From Halopolyspora algeriensis (lineage in GTDB: Bacteria > Actinomycetota > Actinomycetes > Mycobacteriales > Pseudonocardiaceae), in NCBI RefSeq assembly GCF_003337235.1, contig NZ_QPJC01000001.1, positions 62,001 through 126,000 on the forward strand: a stretch of DNA of 64,000 nt, given 5' to 3'. Positions within the stretch are counted from its first letter, which is position 1. Every line of letters begins with the position of its first letter. This document shows, one piece after another, positions 26,089-35,187 of this stretch. A program made the translations under genes and the position numbers. The notes beneath the pieces are model-generated. The model was not told the origin of the DNA, did no database searches, and saw nothing but the letters and a program-made list of their open reading frames with translations.

Positions 26089-27684
26089 TCAGCTGCCTGC
26101 GGCAGCAGCCTCGGGTGACCGGGACTGCCGATCCTCCTTCGGTGGCCGGTTCACCCCGGCGCCGTCCTCCATCGGAAGAGAGTCGTAGACGAAGCTGGCT
26201 CGTGCCGGATCCAGGAACGCCCCCTGCGGCAGGATGCCCAGGATCGAGGGAGGCGCATCCTTGATGTCACCTGCGTTGTTGATGATTCCCAAACCCCGGG
26301 CCGTGGCGACGTCCTTGACACCGAAGACGACCCCGCGATCGGAGACCATCGAGATCGGGCCGCTGCCGCTGCTGGCCTCGTTCGGGGTCCCGTGCACGAC
26401 CGCGGCCTTGCCCGGTGGCATGTAGAAGCGGTCCACCCGTGGACCGGGACCATCGAACTGCGCGAGCTTCACCGGGGCTTGCTGCGTCGGGGAACCGTCG
26501 TGGAGCGTCACCGTGATGTGGTGGTTGCCGAACTCGCCCTTCCAGCTCAAGCAGGACGTGTTCGACTCCTGGAACGTCACCGGATCCGGCACGACCGTCG
26601 GGAAGTGACCCACTGGCAGGAGTTCCTCCGCCGCGGTGGGCACTCCGGTGAGCTCCCCGGTGGGAACGGGGATGTCGGTACTGCTGTCCCGCTTCGCGTG
26701 CAGCACCGCCGCCGCACCCGCCGAGATCTCCTGCTTGCCATCGGAGCGCAGCACGAAGAACTGGTCGTCCTGACCGGGCACCACCCGACTGACCACATCA
26801 CCGACCTCGTAGTCGCCCTCCAGGTAGCCGACCGGGCCGCTGCCGAGCTCCGGCACCATCAGCGGAGGAACCTCCGGGATGGCGTTGAGCATGTTCGTGC
26901 TGATCGTGCGCGGAACGGCTCCCCGGAGTCCGTACATCTCCATGACGGCGTCCTCGTCGGGATCGATGCGCGCCTTCACCGCACGGGTGTGGTCCCTGCC
27001 GGTTCCCGGCATGTCCTCGATGCGGTAGATCAGGTAGCGCTGCCCGGTGCTCGGCTCCTGCACGTACAGCGACCGTTCCTTCCGCAGTTCCGTCCCGTGT
27101 CCACTGTCGCCACCGATCACCGTTGTTTCCACTGTGGCCGAACGCTGAGCCAGTGCGTCATCGAGTTTGGTGTTGACGTCACCGACATCGCAGACCGCCC
27201 AGGCCGCGGATGCCGGATTGTTCGCATCCGGCAGGAATTCCGGCGCGTTCGGCATACCCGTACGAGGCCCCCGAGGGAACTCTTCCAGTGCCGCCTCCCG
27301 CACTCTCGTCGGCTCGATCTCCTGACTGCGGCCACCGTCACTCTTGGCCATGACCAGCAGCTTCGCCGAAGCCATGTTCAGCATCGGAATCAATCGCTTG
27401 TCCGCCTTGTCATCGGCGGTAACGACGTAGACGCTTCCGCTTTCCCGCGCGATCACGACCGATCCGGGCCCGGGGACCGAACCCTGTCCCCCGAACAAAC
27501 CCCACACGAGAAACCCGATCATCCCTACGCAGGCGATGACGGCCCCCGCAATATTGGCTCGTTTGTGGGAACCCAGCGGATCGTGCAGCATGACCGGATC
27601 TCTGCGGGCCAGAGCGGACTCCATCCGGCGCAGCACGAACTTGTACGCCTGAACCTGTGACTTCGTTGTGGGTGTTGATGCCAT
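26089..27684 (-). CDS. eccB: Type VII secretion protein EccB
   Basis: EccB (531 residues) is the single-pass component with a large outer domain that joins the halves of the ESX complex. The N-terminus S-Q-V-Q-A-Y-K-F-V-L-R-R-M-E-S-A-L-A-R-R-D is the cytosolic signature. A membrane helix covers about 44-64 (I-A-G-A-V-I-A-C-V-G-M-I-G-F-L-V-W-G-L-F). The outer part has the family's repeat-like segments, including G-P-G-S-V-V-I-A-R-E-S-G. The frame is open to 27807, but homology begins at the ATG at 27684. It is convergent with mycP and divergent from eccE. Confidence 0.94.
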   Translation of the reverse strand: MASTPTTKSQVQAYKFVLRRMESALARRDPVMLHDPLGSHKRANIAGAVIACVGMIGFLVWGLFGGQGSVPGPGSVVIARESGSVYVVTADDKADKRLIPMLNMASAKLLVMAKSDGGRSQEIEPTRVREAALEEFPRGPRTGMPNAPEFLPDANNPASAAWAVCDVGDVNTKLDDALAQRSATVETTVIGGDSGHGTELRKERSLYVQEPSTGQRYLIYRIEDMPGTGRDHTRAVKARIDPDEDAVMEMYGLRGAVPRTISTNMLNAIPEVPPLMVPELGSGPVGYLEGDYEVGDVVSRVVPGQDDQFFVLRSDGKQEISAGAAAVLHAKRDSSTDIPVPTGELTGVPTAAEELLPVGHFPTVVPDPVTFQESNTSCLSWKGEFGNHHITVTLHDGSPTQQAPVKLAQFDGPGPRVDRFYMPPGKAAVVHGTPNEASSGSGPISMVSDRGVVFGVKDVATARGLGIINNAGDIKDAPPSILGILPQGAFLDPARASFVYDSLPMEDGAGVNRPPKEDRQSRSPEAAAAGS

Positions 27685-27865
27685 TCTTCGCCTACAGCTC
27701 TCCCGTCCGAGGTACCGTTCAGCAGGGTAGCCGGAGCAGAACACCGCTTGGGTACGGTTCGACCGACTCGGACGGTCCTGTTTTCGCCCGGCGACCGCGA
27801 CCGACACTCGCCCGAATCCACCCGGCAGTTGCCGCGCCTACCTGCGAGGGGGAGAAACCGAACGG

Positions 27866-29164
27866 ATGTCCGTGACCACGCAACATCCGGCTCAGCCGAA
27901 AAATCCCGAGATCAGCGGATCGACGCCTGCCCACATTCGTGCACGCAGGCGCACCACCGGTGCGAGTCTCGGCAGCATGCCGGTGGCCAACATCGTCCTC
28001 ATCGAGATCGGCCTCGCCCTCGGCCTGATCACCGTCGCCATCGACCGGACACTGTGGCCGGTGAGTGCAGGCATCGCGGGGATGGCGCTGATCCTGGCGC
28101 TGCTGCGGCGACGCGGGCGCTGGTTCACCCAGTGGTTCGGGCTGGTGCTGGAGTACAACACGCGCAACCACACCCGTGTCTCCCAACCCGCCGCCCCCGG
28201 CGCAGGGGACGGCGGCGACGAGAACGGTGACGGTGTCATCGGCCCCGAAGAGAACCATCGGGTGTCGCTGTTGCGTCTCGCTGTGCCCGACCTGGTGGTG
28301 GCGCACGGCCAGGACCACGACCGCAACCACGTCGGCATGGCTTTCAACGAGGGAAAGTGGACCGCCGTGCTCATGGTCGAGCCCACCCCCTCACTGATCA
28401 CCGAGATCGGCAACGCGCCGAATCTGCCGCTCGGCACCCTCGCGCCGTGCCTGGAGGACCGTGGGGTGGTGCTCGACTCGATCCAGGTCATCTGGCACTG
28501 CTATCCCGGCAGTGCCGCCCTGCCCTCCACCTCACCGGCACTGAACTCCTACCTCGAAGTGCTCGGGCCGCTCCCCGCCGCGGCACGCCGCACCACCTGG
28601 ATAGCCGTGCGGCTGGATCCGCAGCGCTGCGCGAAGGCCGTCGGCGAACGTGGTGGGGGCATCGTCGGCGCGCACCGGGCTCTGATCGGTGCCCTGTCCC
28701 GCGTGCGCAACGCTCTGGATCGGCAGGGCGTGCCCACCCGGCCACTCGACGCCGACGAACTCCTGCAGGCCGGCGTGACGTCGGCCGAGCTGCAGTCCGT
28801 CCTCGGAGTGCAGCGTGCGGTCGGACTCAAAGAGAGGTGGGACGGTGTCACCGCGGGCGGTGTCGGGCACTCCAGCTACGCGATCACCAAATGGCCGAAC
28901 CGGATGAGCGACAGCCTCAACGCCCTCACCGGCGTGCGAGCACTGTCCTCGACGATCGCCATGTCGATCTCCCCCGCCGGAGAGGACAGCGAGGTCAGCC
29001 TGCGCGGCCTCGTACGAGTCAGCGCCCGCACCCCCGGCGAACTCGACGCCGCCGACGAGCGGCTGCACACGATCAGTAACCGCCTCGGGCTGACCCTGAC
29101 CCCGCTGCGTGGACTGCAGTTGGCGGGGTTCGCCGCGACGCTGCCGCTGGGAGGTGCGGCATGA
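27866..29164 (+). CDS. eccE: Type VII secretion protein EccE
   Basis: This 432-residue protein has two N-terminal membrane helices (about 39-60 and 66-83: I-E-I-G-L-A-L-G-L-I and V-S-A-G-I-A-G-M-A-L) followed by a long cytosolic domain, the layout of EccE, which lies on the outside of the ESX complex. The segments R-R-G-R-W-F-T-Q-W-F and H-D-R-N-H-V-G-M-A-F support this. GGGGGAG lies about 14 nt before the ATG. M. tuberculosis ESX-4 lacks eccE, so this locus is of the fuller type. It is translationally coupled to the next gene (ATGA overlap). Confidence 0.82.
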   Translation: MSVTTQHPAQPKNPEISGSTPAHIRARRRTTGASLGSMPVANIVLIEIGLALGLITVAIDRTLWPVSAGIAGMALILALLRRRGRWFTQWFGLVLEYNTRNHTRVSQPAAPGAGDGGDENGDGVIGPEENHRVSLLRLAVPDLVVAHGQDHDRNHVGMAFNEGKWTAVLMVEPTPSLITEIGNAPNLPLGTLAPCLEDRGVVLDSIQVIWHCYPGSAALPSTSPALNSYLEVLGPLPAAARRTTWIAVRLDPQRCAKAVGERGGGIVGAHRALIGALSRVRNALDRQGVPTRPLDADELLQAGVTSAELQSVLGVQRAVGLKERWDGVTAGGVGHSSYAITKWPNRMSDSLNALTGVRALSSTIAMSISPAGEDSEVSLRGLVRVSARTPGELDAADERLHTISNRLGLTLTPLRGLQLAGFAATLPLGGAA

Positions 29165-29895
29165 GCCGAACCCGAACACTGGACATCCCGGGCCATTCCC
29201 GCAGGGCCGCACCGGAATTCCTCGTACCGCCCGAGACCCTCGATGCGGTCAGCCCGTCCGGCGACCGCGGCGGAATGATCATCGGTTCGGGACCGCAAGG
29301 AGAACCGCTCGGCACATCCATCCTGCGGCCACAACCGACCCGCATGGTCACCGTCGGCGGCCTCTACCTCGCCCGGCAGATCGCCCTGCGCGCGATGGCC
29401 ACGGGCGCATGGGTGATCGTGGCGACCGGTCGTCCCACGGCATGGAAGGTCCTGGAGCAAGCGGCCGGGGAGACAGCGGACGGGAGACAGGTGCCACTCG
29501 CACAGATCCGGCGCCTGACTCCCTTCGATCCACCCCGCTCCACGGAAGACGCGCCATTGCTGGTCATCCACGACGGGGGTGCCGTGCCGCAGGAGCTTTT
29601 CCCGCCCCGGTCGGCTTGGCAGACCACGATGTACGTACTGCCCTACCTGCATCCCCAAATGGGCAACGGTCCAGCGGCCAACACGGCGGAACTCGTACTG
29701 CTGCAGCGGCTCCCGCCGAACCAGGCGCAGCTCGCGGGGCGTATCTGGTACCTGCAGCCGCCACAGATCCAGCAACTGACCACACTCGCCGACGACGGGG
29801 CCGTCGTCCTGGGCAACATGGTCTGGACACCGATCCAACTCGTGACCAACAAGCGTGAACAGGAAATCCTGGGACCCGTCCGCCGCGGCGACTGA
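29161..29895 (+). CDS. Uncharacterised protein coupled to eccE
   Basis: This 244-residue protein has no signal peptide or membrane helix and no motif I recognise. Seen features are a glycine-rich start of the folded part (G-G-M-I-I-G-S-G-P-Q-G-E-P-L-G), a core strand-helix region (V-T-V-G-G-L-Y-L-A-R-Q-I-A-L-R-A-M-A-T-G-A-W-V-I-V-A-T-G-R), and Q-L-A-G-R-I-W-Y-L-Q-P-P-Q-I-Q-Q-L near 196-211. The alternating strands could form a nucleotide-binding-like fold that has lost its P-loop, but this is a guess. Its ATG overlaps the eccE stop by 4 bp, so it is made with EccE and probably works in the same complex. Confidence 0.7.
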   Translation: MSRTRTLDIPGHSRRAAPEFLVPPETLDAVSPSGDRGGMIIGSGPQGEPLGTSILRPQPTRMVTVGGLYLARQIALRAMATGAWVIVATGRPTAWKVLEQAAGETADGRQVPLAQIRRLTPFDPPRSTEDAPLLVIHDGGAVPQELFPPRSAWQTTMYVLPYLHPQMGNGPAANTAELVLLQRLPPNQAQLAGRIWYLQPPQIQQLTTLADDGAVVLGNMVWTPIQLVTNKREQEILGPVRRGD

Positions 29896-29907
29896 AGAGG
29901 GAGAGCC

Positions 29908-29930
29908 GGCGGTTTCCGCGCGAAGCCGCC
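29908..29930. terminator. Hairpin between convergent genes, upstream of the truA stop
   Basis: GGCGGTTT (29908-29915) pairs with AAGCCGCC (29923-29930), with one G-U pair on the plus-strand RNA and a 7-nt loop. It fills the 35-bp gap between the eccE-linked gene and truA. Confidence 0.55.
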
Positions 29931-30773
29931 CTACCCCAGGGATCGGACGGAGCGGGTACGCGCAGCGCGGTCGGCGAGTTCCTCGTCCGGCGGATAGTCG
30001 ATCCCGACGAGAGTGAGACCGTGCGCGGGCGCGACCGCACTGGTACGTACGCCCGCACGCAGGAGTTCGGCAGGCCAGCCCGGATCACGCCGACCGTCCC
30101 CGACCATCAGCAGTGAGCCGATGAGGCTGCGCACCATCGAGTGGCAGAACGCATCGGCGCTGACCGTGGCGACCAGCAGGTACTCCTCGATGCGCTCCCA
30201 GGAAAACCGCTGGAGTTCACGTACCGTTGTCGCCCCCTCCCGCTGCTTGCAGAAGGCCGCGAAATCATGGAGCCCCACCAGCTCCCGAGCGGCGGCATTG
30301 AGCCGATCCACATCGAGCGGCCGGTTCCACCCGAGAGTGTTCCTCCGCTGCAACGGGCCCACGCCCCAGGGTGCATCGGAGACCCGATACAGGTAGTGCC
30401 GACGCAACGCCGAGAAGCGCGCATCGAACCCGTCGGCAGCAATGCGGGCATCCAGCACCCGCACATCCCCCGGCAGAATGCGGTTCCATCGCGCGCACAG
30501 CTGTCGCAGGTCGGGGATCCCGAACTCGTCGACGGGCAACCGCCCGCCCTCGCCCGGACCGAACGGAGCCACATCGACGTGTACGGCCTGGTGGCTTGCA
30601 TGCACTCCGGAGTCGGTACGCCCGGCCACCACAACGGAGCGAGGAGCTTCCCGCCCCGGAGGCTGCTTGGACAACGCGTCCTCGACAAGCCCCTGGACCG
30701 TGCGCAGTTGCGGCTGTCGCGCCCAGCCGAAGAAGTCGGTGCCGTCGTAGGCGATGTCCAGACGCAGACGAAC
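29931..30773 (-). CDS. truA: tRNA pseudouridine(38-40) synthase TruA, non-standard start
   Basis: TruA modifies uridines 38-40 in the anticodon arm of many tRNAs. The catalytic aspartate is in [10 protein letters not shown], and the N-terminal [16 protein letters not shown] and later V-R-S-L-I-G-S-L-L family blocks are intact. There is no in-frame ATG, GTG or TTG ahead of the conserved N-terminus; the first is a TTG at 30674, which would remove the first beta strand. At the place where V-R-L-R-L normally starts with GTG, the codon is GTT (30771-30773). I mark the gene from there (280 residues). A strong hairpin overlaps this start. Confidence 0.85.
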   Translation of the reverse strand, partial: VRLRLDIAYDGTDFFGWARQPQLRTVQGLVEDALSKQPPGREAPRSVVVAGRTDSGVHASHQAVHVDVAPFGPGEGGRLPVDEFGIPDLRQLCARWNRILPGDVRVLDARIAADGFDARFSALRRHYLYRVSDAPWGVGPLQRRNTLGWNRPLDVDRLNAAARELVGLHDFAAFCKQREGATTVRELQRFSWERIEEYLLVATVSADAFCHSMVRSLIGSLLMVGDGRRDPGWPAELLRAGVRTSAVAPAHGLTLVGIDYPPDEELADRAARTRSVRSLG

Positions 30774-30811
30774 GAGCCCGCTCTCCGAAACCGGAGCAGC
30801 GGGCTCGTTCG
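30769..30811 (-). terminator. Strong hairpin overlapping the truA 5' end, probable rplQ terminator
   Basis: A 14-bp perfect outer stem (30769-30782 with 30798-30811), then a single-base bulge and a 5-bp inner stem with a 4-nt loop, start 22 bp past the rplQ stop. It is probably the terminator or attenuator of the alpha operon. Its distal arm contains the first codon of truA. Confidence 0.75.
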
Positions 30812-30832
30812 CGGCGTCACCGCAAGAAGAGG

Positions 30833-31411
30833 TCAGGACTCGTCCTTGGATTCCAGATCGTTCTCGACGGTCTCCCGCGAGCCTTCGGCGGGCTCCTGGT
30901 CACTCGACGAGACGCCCTGGGTCGACTCGGCGACCTCGGGGTTCTCGGTCGCCTGCGGCTCCTCTTTTCCGCCCTGGACCTCGGCCGAGCCGGAGCCCGC
31001 CTCGTCCTTGGCGAACCGGGTACCGCGAGCAGCCTCCGCCTCGGCAGTGGCGGTCTTCTCGTTCACCAGCTCGATGACCGCCATCGGGGCGTTGTCGCCC
31101 TTGCGCGGCATCGTCTTGGTGATGCGGGTGTAGCCGCCGTTGCGATCGGCGAAGAACGGACCGATCTCGGCGAAGAGCTTGTGCACGACGTCCTTGTCGC
31201 GAATGGTCTTCATGACCTCGCGACGGTTGTGCAGGTCGCCCTTCTTGCTCTTGGTAATCAGGCGCTCGGCGACCGGACGCAGCCGTTTCGCCTTCGCCTC
31301 GGTGGTCTTGATCCGCCCGTGCTCGAACAGCGACGTGGCCAGGTTGGCCAGCATCAGCCGCTCGTGCGATGGCGACCCGCCGAGACGCGCTCCCTTGGTC
31401 GGGGTGGGCAT
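30833..31411 (-). CDS. rplQ: 50S ribosomal protein L17
   Basis: L17 (192 residues) contacts 23S rRNA near the tunnel exit. The core (residues 1 to about 120) starts [18 protein letters not shown] and has [15 protein letters not shown]. The last 70 or so residues are a Glu/Ser-rich acidic tail, as in many actinomycetes. The ATG at 31411 has GAGAGGAG upstream; the longer frame is not used. It is the last gene of the alpha operon. Confidence 0.96.
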   Translation of the reverse strand: MPTPTKGARLGGSPSHERLMLANLATSLFEHGRIKTTEAKAKRLRPVAERLITKSKKGDLHNRREVMKTIRDKDVVHKLFAEIGPFFADRNGGYTRITKTMPRKGDNAPMAVIELVNEKTATAEAEAARGTRFAKDEAGSGSAEVQGGKEEPQATENPEVAESTQGVSSSDQEPAEGSRETVENDLESKDES

Positions 31412-31428
31412 CACTTGCTCCTCTCGAG

Positions 31429-31454
31429 GCGTGGACCGGCTATCCGGTCCACGC
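31429..31454 (-). terminator. Intercistronic hairpin, rpoA-rplQ
   Basis: An 11-bp perfect stem (GCGTGGACCGG and its complement) with a 4-nt loop lies 7 bp past the rpoA stop and 17 bp before rplQ. It is too short a gap for a separate promoter, so partial attenuation or RNA-end protection is more likely than full termination. Confidence 0.5.
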
Positions 31455-31461
31455 GCCACAG

Positions 31462-32565
31462 CTACAGCTGCTCAGTCTCCGCGTAGTCCTGACCGTCGTC
31501 GTAGCCACCGTCGAAGCCCTCATCGAATCCGGCGCCGTAGCCACCGGGGGGCTCGATGCCGCCGGTCTCCTCGTCCGACCAGTCGCCTGCCGGATACTCG
31601 GCAGCGGCAGCGGACGGGTCGAACCCGGGCGGGCTGTCCTTCAACGACAGCCCCAGACCAACCAGCTTCAACTTGACCTCGTCGATGGACTTCGCACCGA
31701 AGTTACGGATGTCCAGCAGGTCGGCCTCACTGCGCGAAACCAGCTCGCCAACGGTGTGAATGCCCTCCCGCTTGAGGCAGTTGTAGGAGCGCACCGTGAG
31801 GTCGAGGTCCTCGATCGGCATCGCGTAAGCCGCGATGGTATCGGCCTCGGCAGGCGACGGACCGATCTCGACACCTTCGGCGTCCACGTTGAGCTCACGC
31901 GCGAGCCCGAACAGCTCCACCAGCGTGCGGCCGGCCGAAGCCACCGCGTCTCGCGGCGTGATCGACGGCTTCGTCTCGACATCGAGGATCAACCGGTCGA
32001 AGTCGGTACGCTGCTCGACACGCGTGGCCTCGACCTTGTAGGTCACCTTCAACACCGGCGAGTAGATCGAGTCCACCGGGATCCGACCGATCTCGGCGCC
32101 CGCCTGCTTGTTCTGCGCTGCAGGGACGTAGCCGCGGCCGCGCTCGACCACCAGCTCGATCTCCAGCTTGCCCTGCCCGTTGAGGGTGGCAACGTGCAGG
32201 TCCGGGTTGTGCACGGTCACACCGGCCGGCGGGACGATGTCGGCTGCGGTGACCGCACCGGGGCCCTGCTTACGCAGGTACATCGTCACGGGTTCGTCTT
32301 CCTCGGAGCTCACGACGAGCTCCTTGAGGTTCAGGATGACGTCGGTGACGTCCTCCTTGACTCCCGGGATCGTGGTGAACTCGTGGAGCACACCGTCGAT
32401 CCGCAAACTGGTCACCGAGGCACCCGGAATCGAAGACAGCAGGGTGCGGCGCAGCGAATTGCCGAGGGTGTAGCCGAAACCCGGCTCCAGCGGCTCGATG
32501 GTGAACTTGGAACGGGTCTCCGACACCGACTCCTCGGTCAGTGAGGGTCGCTGAGAGATGAGCAC
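31462..32565 (-). CDS. rpoA: DNA-directed RNA polymerase alpha subunit
   Basis: The alpha subunit (367 residues) nucleates RNA polymerase assembly through its N-terminal domain ([19 protein letters not shown]) and binds DNA and activators through its C-terminal domain ([12 protein letters not shown] and [12 protein letters not shown]). A tail of about 40 residues rich in Gly, Asp and Tyr extends beyond the usual end. The start is the GTG at 32565 (V-L-I-S-Q-R-P). It sits between rpsD and rplQ in the standard alpha operon. Confidence 0.97.
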   Translation of the reverse strand: MLISQRPSLTEESVSETRSKFTIEPLEPGFGYTLGNSLRRTLLSSIPGASVTSLRIDGVLHEFTTIPGVKEDVTDVILNLKELVVSSEEDEPVTMYLRKQGPGAVTAADIVPPAGVTVHNPDLHVATLNGQGKLEIELVVERGRGYVPAAQNKQAGAEIGRIPVDSIYSPVLKVTYKVEATRVEQRTDFDRLILDVETKPSITPRDAVASAGRTLVELFGLARELNVDAEGVEIGPSPAEADTIAAYAMPIEDLDLTVRSYNCLKREGIHTVGELVSRSEADLLDIRNFGAKSIDEVKLKLVGLGLSLKDSPPGFDPSAAAAEYPAGDWSDEETGGIEPPGGYGAGFDEGFDGGYDDGQDYAETEQL

Positions 32566-32676
32566 TGTCGTTTCCTTTCCGCACGGCGCCCGCCATATGA
32601 CGCCGAAGGGATGGCGTGCCCGCGGCGAATCGCGGGCGAGACGGTGGTGTATCCGACACCACCGCCCGGACTGCCT

Positions 32677-32705
32677 CCGGCAGGCGGCCCGTGGCCGCCT
32701 GCCGG
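32677..32705 (-). terminator. Intercistronic hairpin, rpsD-rpoA
   Basis: CCGGCAGGCGGCC (32677-32689) pairs perfectly with 32693-32705 around a 3-nt loop, just 7 bp past the rpsD stop and 112 bp before the rpoA start. It may lower rpoA transcription relative to the ribosomal genes or stabilise the upstream mRNA. Confidence 0.55.
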
Positions 32706-32711
32706 GGAGCG

Positions 32712-33317
32712 TCACTTCGAGTAAAGCTCGACGATGAGCTGTTCGGTAACCGGAGTGTCGATCTGCGCACGCTCGGGCAGCTGGTGCACGAGGATGCGCA
32801 AGGACGACGGCACGACCTGCAACCACGCCGGGGCAGGACGCTCGCCCAGGGTCTCCTTGGCGATGATGAACGGCGTGGTCTTCAGCGATTTCGGCTTGAC
32901 GTCGACGATGTCGAACTTCGTCACCTGGTAGCTCGGAATGTTCACCTTCTCGCCGTTGACCAGGAAGTGCCCGTGGTTGACGAGCTGCCGAGCCTGGCGG
33001 CGAGTGCGTGCCAGTCCCGCACGGTAGACCACGTTGTCCAGGCGCGACTCCAGCAGTTGCAGCAGGTTGTCACCCGTCTTGCCCTGCCTGCGGTTGGCCT
33101 CTTCGTAGTACGACCGGAACTGCTTTTCCATGATGCCGTAGGTGAACCGAGCCTTCTGCTTCTCCTGCAGCTGCAGCAGGTACTCGGTCTCCTTGACACG
33201 GCCACGCCCGTGCTGCCCCGGCGGGTACGGGCGACGTTCGAACGCCTGGTCGCCGCCGATGAGGTCGACCTTCAGGCGGCGAGACTTGCGAGTTGCGGGC
33301 CCCGTGTAACGAGCCAT
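32712..33317 (-). CDS. rpsD: 30S ribosomal protein S4
   Basis: S4 (201 residues) is a primary 16S rRNA-binding protein and often a translational regulator of the alpha operon. The S4 RNA-binding domain is seen as [20 protein letters not shown] and [10 protein letters not shown]. It lacks the N-terminal zinc-binding cysteines, as in many high-GC Gram-positives. It lies 23 bp downstream of rpsK. Confidence 0.97.
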   Translation of the reverse strand: MARYTGPATRKSRRLKVDLIGGDQAFERRPYPPGQHGRGRVKETEYLLQLQEKQKARFTYGIMEKQFRSYYEEANRRQGKTGDNLLQLLESRLDNVVYRAGLARTRRQARQLVNHGHFLVNGEKVNIPSYQVTKFDIVDVKPKSLKTTPFIIAKETLGERPAPAWLQVVPSSLRILVHQLPERAQIDTPVTEQLIVELYSK

Positions 33318-33340
33318 GTGTCTGTCCTCCTTCCCGCGCC

Positions 33341-33745
33341 TTAGACCCGACGCCGCTTCGGCGGGCGGCAGCCGTTGTGCGGCTGCGGGGTGACGTCCTG
33401 GATCGTGCCGACCTCGAGGCCGGCGCCCTGCAGCGAGCGGATCGCCGTCTCGCGGCCGGAGCCCGGCCCCTTGACGAAGACGTCGACCTTCTTCATGCCG
33501 TGCTCGGCGGCCTTGCGCGCGGCGTTCTCGGCTGCCATCTGCGCGGCGAAGGGAGTGGACTTGCGCGAGCCCTTGAACCCGACGTGTCCCGCGGAGGCCC
33601 AGCTGATCACCGCACCGGTCGTGTCACTGATCGAAACGATGGTGTTGTTGAATGTGCTCTTGATGTGAGCCTGCCCGTGAGCAACATTCTTCTTTTCCTT
33701 GCGCCGTACCTTCTTGACGGCACCGGCGCGACTCTTCGGTGGCAT
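33341..33745 (-). CDS. rpsK: 30S ribosomal protein S11
   Basis: S11 (134 residues) lies on the 30S platform close to the mRNA exit. The diagnostic segments are [15 protein letters not shown] and [10 protein letters not shown]. The C-terminal [11 protein letters not shown] is typical. It follows rpsM by 25 bp in the alpha operon. Confidence 0.97.
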   Translation of the reverse strand: MPPKSRAGAVKKVRRKEKKNVAHGQAHIKSTFNNTIVSISDTTGAVISWASAGHVGFKGSRKSTPFAAQMAAENAARKAAEHGMKKVDVFVKGPGSGRETAIRSLQGAGLEVGTIQDVTPQPHNGCRPPKRRRV

Positions 33746-33770
33746 GTGTGTCGTGGTCTCCTAGCGAGGC

Positions 33771-34151
33771 TTACTTCCTACCGGCCTTCTTCTTGCCGGC
33801 GACCGTCTTCTTCGGTCCCTTGCGGGTGCGGGCGTTGGTCTTCGTCCGCTGCCCGTTCAGTGGCAGGTGGCGACGGTGCCGCAGCCCCTCGTAGGAGCCG
33901 ATCTCGATCTTGCGGCGAATATCGGCCTGAACCTCGCGGCGGAGGTCACCCTCGACCCGGTAGTTGTTGTTGACCTCGTCGCGCAGCTTCGCGAGCTGAT
34001 CGTCGTCGAGGTCTTTCGCACGCGTGCCGAACGGGATATCCGTCGCCTTCAGGATCTGCTGAGAACTACTACGGCCGATGCCGTAGACATAGGTCAGCGC
34101 GATCTCCACCCGCTTGTCACGGGGGAGGTCAACGCCGGCGAGCCGTGCCAT
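33771..34151 (-). CDS. rpsM: 30S ribosomal protein S13
   Basis: S13 (126 residues) sits in the 30S head and makes bridges to the 50S subunit. [12 protein letters not shown] and [22 protein letters not shown] are family hallmarks, and the tail is lysine-rich. The ATG at 34151 begins M-A-R-L-A-G-V-D-L; the upstream extension is not coding. The 214-bp gap to rpmJ holds a 7-bp hairpin (34280-34300) and nothing else clear. Confidence 0.97.
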   Translation of the reverse strand: MARLAGVDLPRDKRVEIALTYVYGIGRSSSQQILKATDIPFGTRAKDLDDDQLAKLRDEVNNNYRVEGDLRREVQADIRRKIEIGSYEGLRHRRHLPLNGQRTKTNARTRKGPKKTVAGKKKAGRK

Positions 34152-34365
34152 GGGGCAGGTTCTCCTCACTCGTTGATCCAGGTCTGCTCCCTGACCGTCT
34201 CCGGACGGCACCGACGGCGGCCCGGCGGGCGGGCCGGACGGTCCCGACACGAAGCCCCGGCCTGGAATCCGGGGGTCGACCGGCTCAGCTCACGAGCCGG
34301 CAGGCTGCAGGGAGATCCCTTGTTGGTGTTCGGTCTGGTGGTCTCGACTGCGACTTGTGCGGCAA

Positions 34366-34479
34366 TCAGCCCTGGCGCTGCTTGTGGCGCGGGTTGGAGC
34401 AGATCACCAGAACTCGCCCATGACGGCGAATCATCTGGCAGCTGTCGCAGATCTTCTTCACACTTGGCTGGACCTTCAC
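34366..34479 (-). CDS. rpmJ: 50S ribosomal protein L36
   Basis: L36 is only 37 residues and starts with GTG, with AGGAG upstream. C11, C14, C27 and H32 form the zinc site (C-x2-C-x12-C-x4-H), so this is the zinc-containing form. [10 protein letters not shown] and N-P-R-H-K-Q-R-Q-G are the conserved ends. It sits between infA and rpsM, the standard order. Confidence 0.95.
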   Translation of the reverse strand: MKVQPSVKKICDSCQMIRRHGRVLVICSNPRHKQRQG

Positions 34480-34531
34480 GGTCTTGCTCTCCTGCTCGGA
34501 CGCGTGTCCGGTCTCCCGGACACCGTGGAGG

Positions 34532-34753
34532 TCACTTGTAGCGGTAGACAATGCGCCCACGGGAGAGGTCGTAGGGCGAAAGTTCCACAACGACCCGGTC
34601 CTCGGGCAGGATGCGAATGTAATGCTGGCGCATCTTGCCACTGATGTGAGCAAGGACCTGGTGTCCATTCTCCAATTCGATGCGGAACATCGCGTTGGGG
34701 AGCGGCTCGATCACCCGACCCTCGACCTCAATGGCCCCGTCCTTCTTGCCCAT
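34532..34753 (-). CDS. infA: Translation initiation factor IF-1
   Basis: IF-1 (73 residues) is the small OB-fold factor that blocks the A site during initiation. The sequence [13 protein letters not shown] and [14 protein letters not shown] is almost invariant in the family. The ATG at 34753 is at the expected place; the frame is open upstream but without homology. It is the first gene of the alpha operon here, separated from adk and map by a plus-strand methyltransferase gene. Confidence 0.97.
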   Translation of the reverse strand: MGKKDGAIEVEGRVIEPLPNAMFRIELENGHQVLAHISGKMRQHYIRILPEDRVVVELSPYDLSRGRIVYRYK

Positions 34754-35187
34754 GTCCTCCGCGTTTCGTGACGGTGACAGTTCGTCTTGCTCGTACGTGC
34801 CGCCAGGCCGGCGAAGCCGGTACCGACAGCAGGCACACTCCTGCCCGGTCCGAAGAACCGGGGCATCACCGACGCGATAACCTCGGTGATATGCCACGGG
34901 TTCGGATGCCCTCAGCAGTCGATTGCCGGCAGCATCCCCTCGCAAGCACGAAGGCACGACGAACCGGCGCGACGAGTGCGCCGTTGCTCCAGTGTACGCG
35001 CTCGCGAAAACCCGCCCCAACTCGGGGCGGAACAAAACGGGGGCGCACACGGCCCACCCTCATTGCTACTGTCCGTACTCGTGACAGCACGCCCATCCGC
35101 CGTGCTCGTACACGGTCCGATCACGCATGAAGAGTGCCGACCGCAGCTACCACCGCAGCCGAACAGGCAAGCCCATCGAGGAGAACC
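34754..35187. other. Divergent intergenic region infA / methyltransferase
   Basis: This 434-bp gap between divergent genes should hold the promoter of the infA-rplQ operon and that of the methyltransferase. I find no confident -35/-10 pair on either strand. Short open frames here lack ribosome sites and codon bias and are not taken as genes. Confidence 0.4.

Noticed and set aside
30107-30820. 237-residue minus-strand frame covering the truA start
   Set aside because: It is in a different frame from the conserved TruA sequence and has no homology; it does not supply a truA start.
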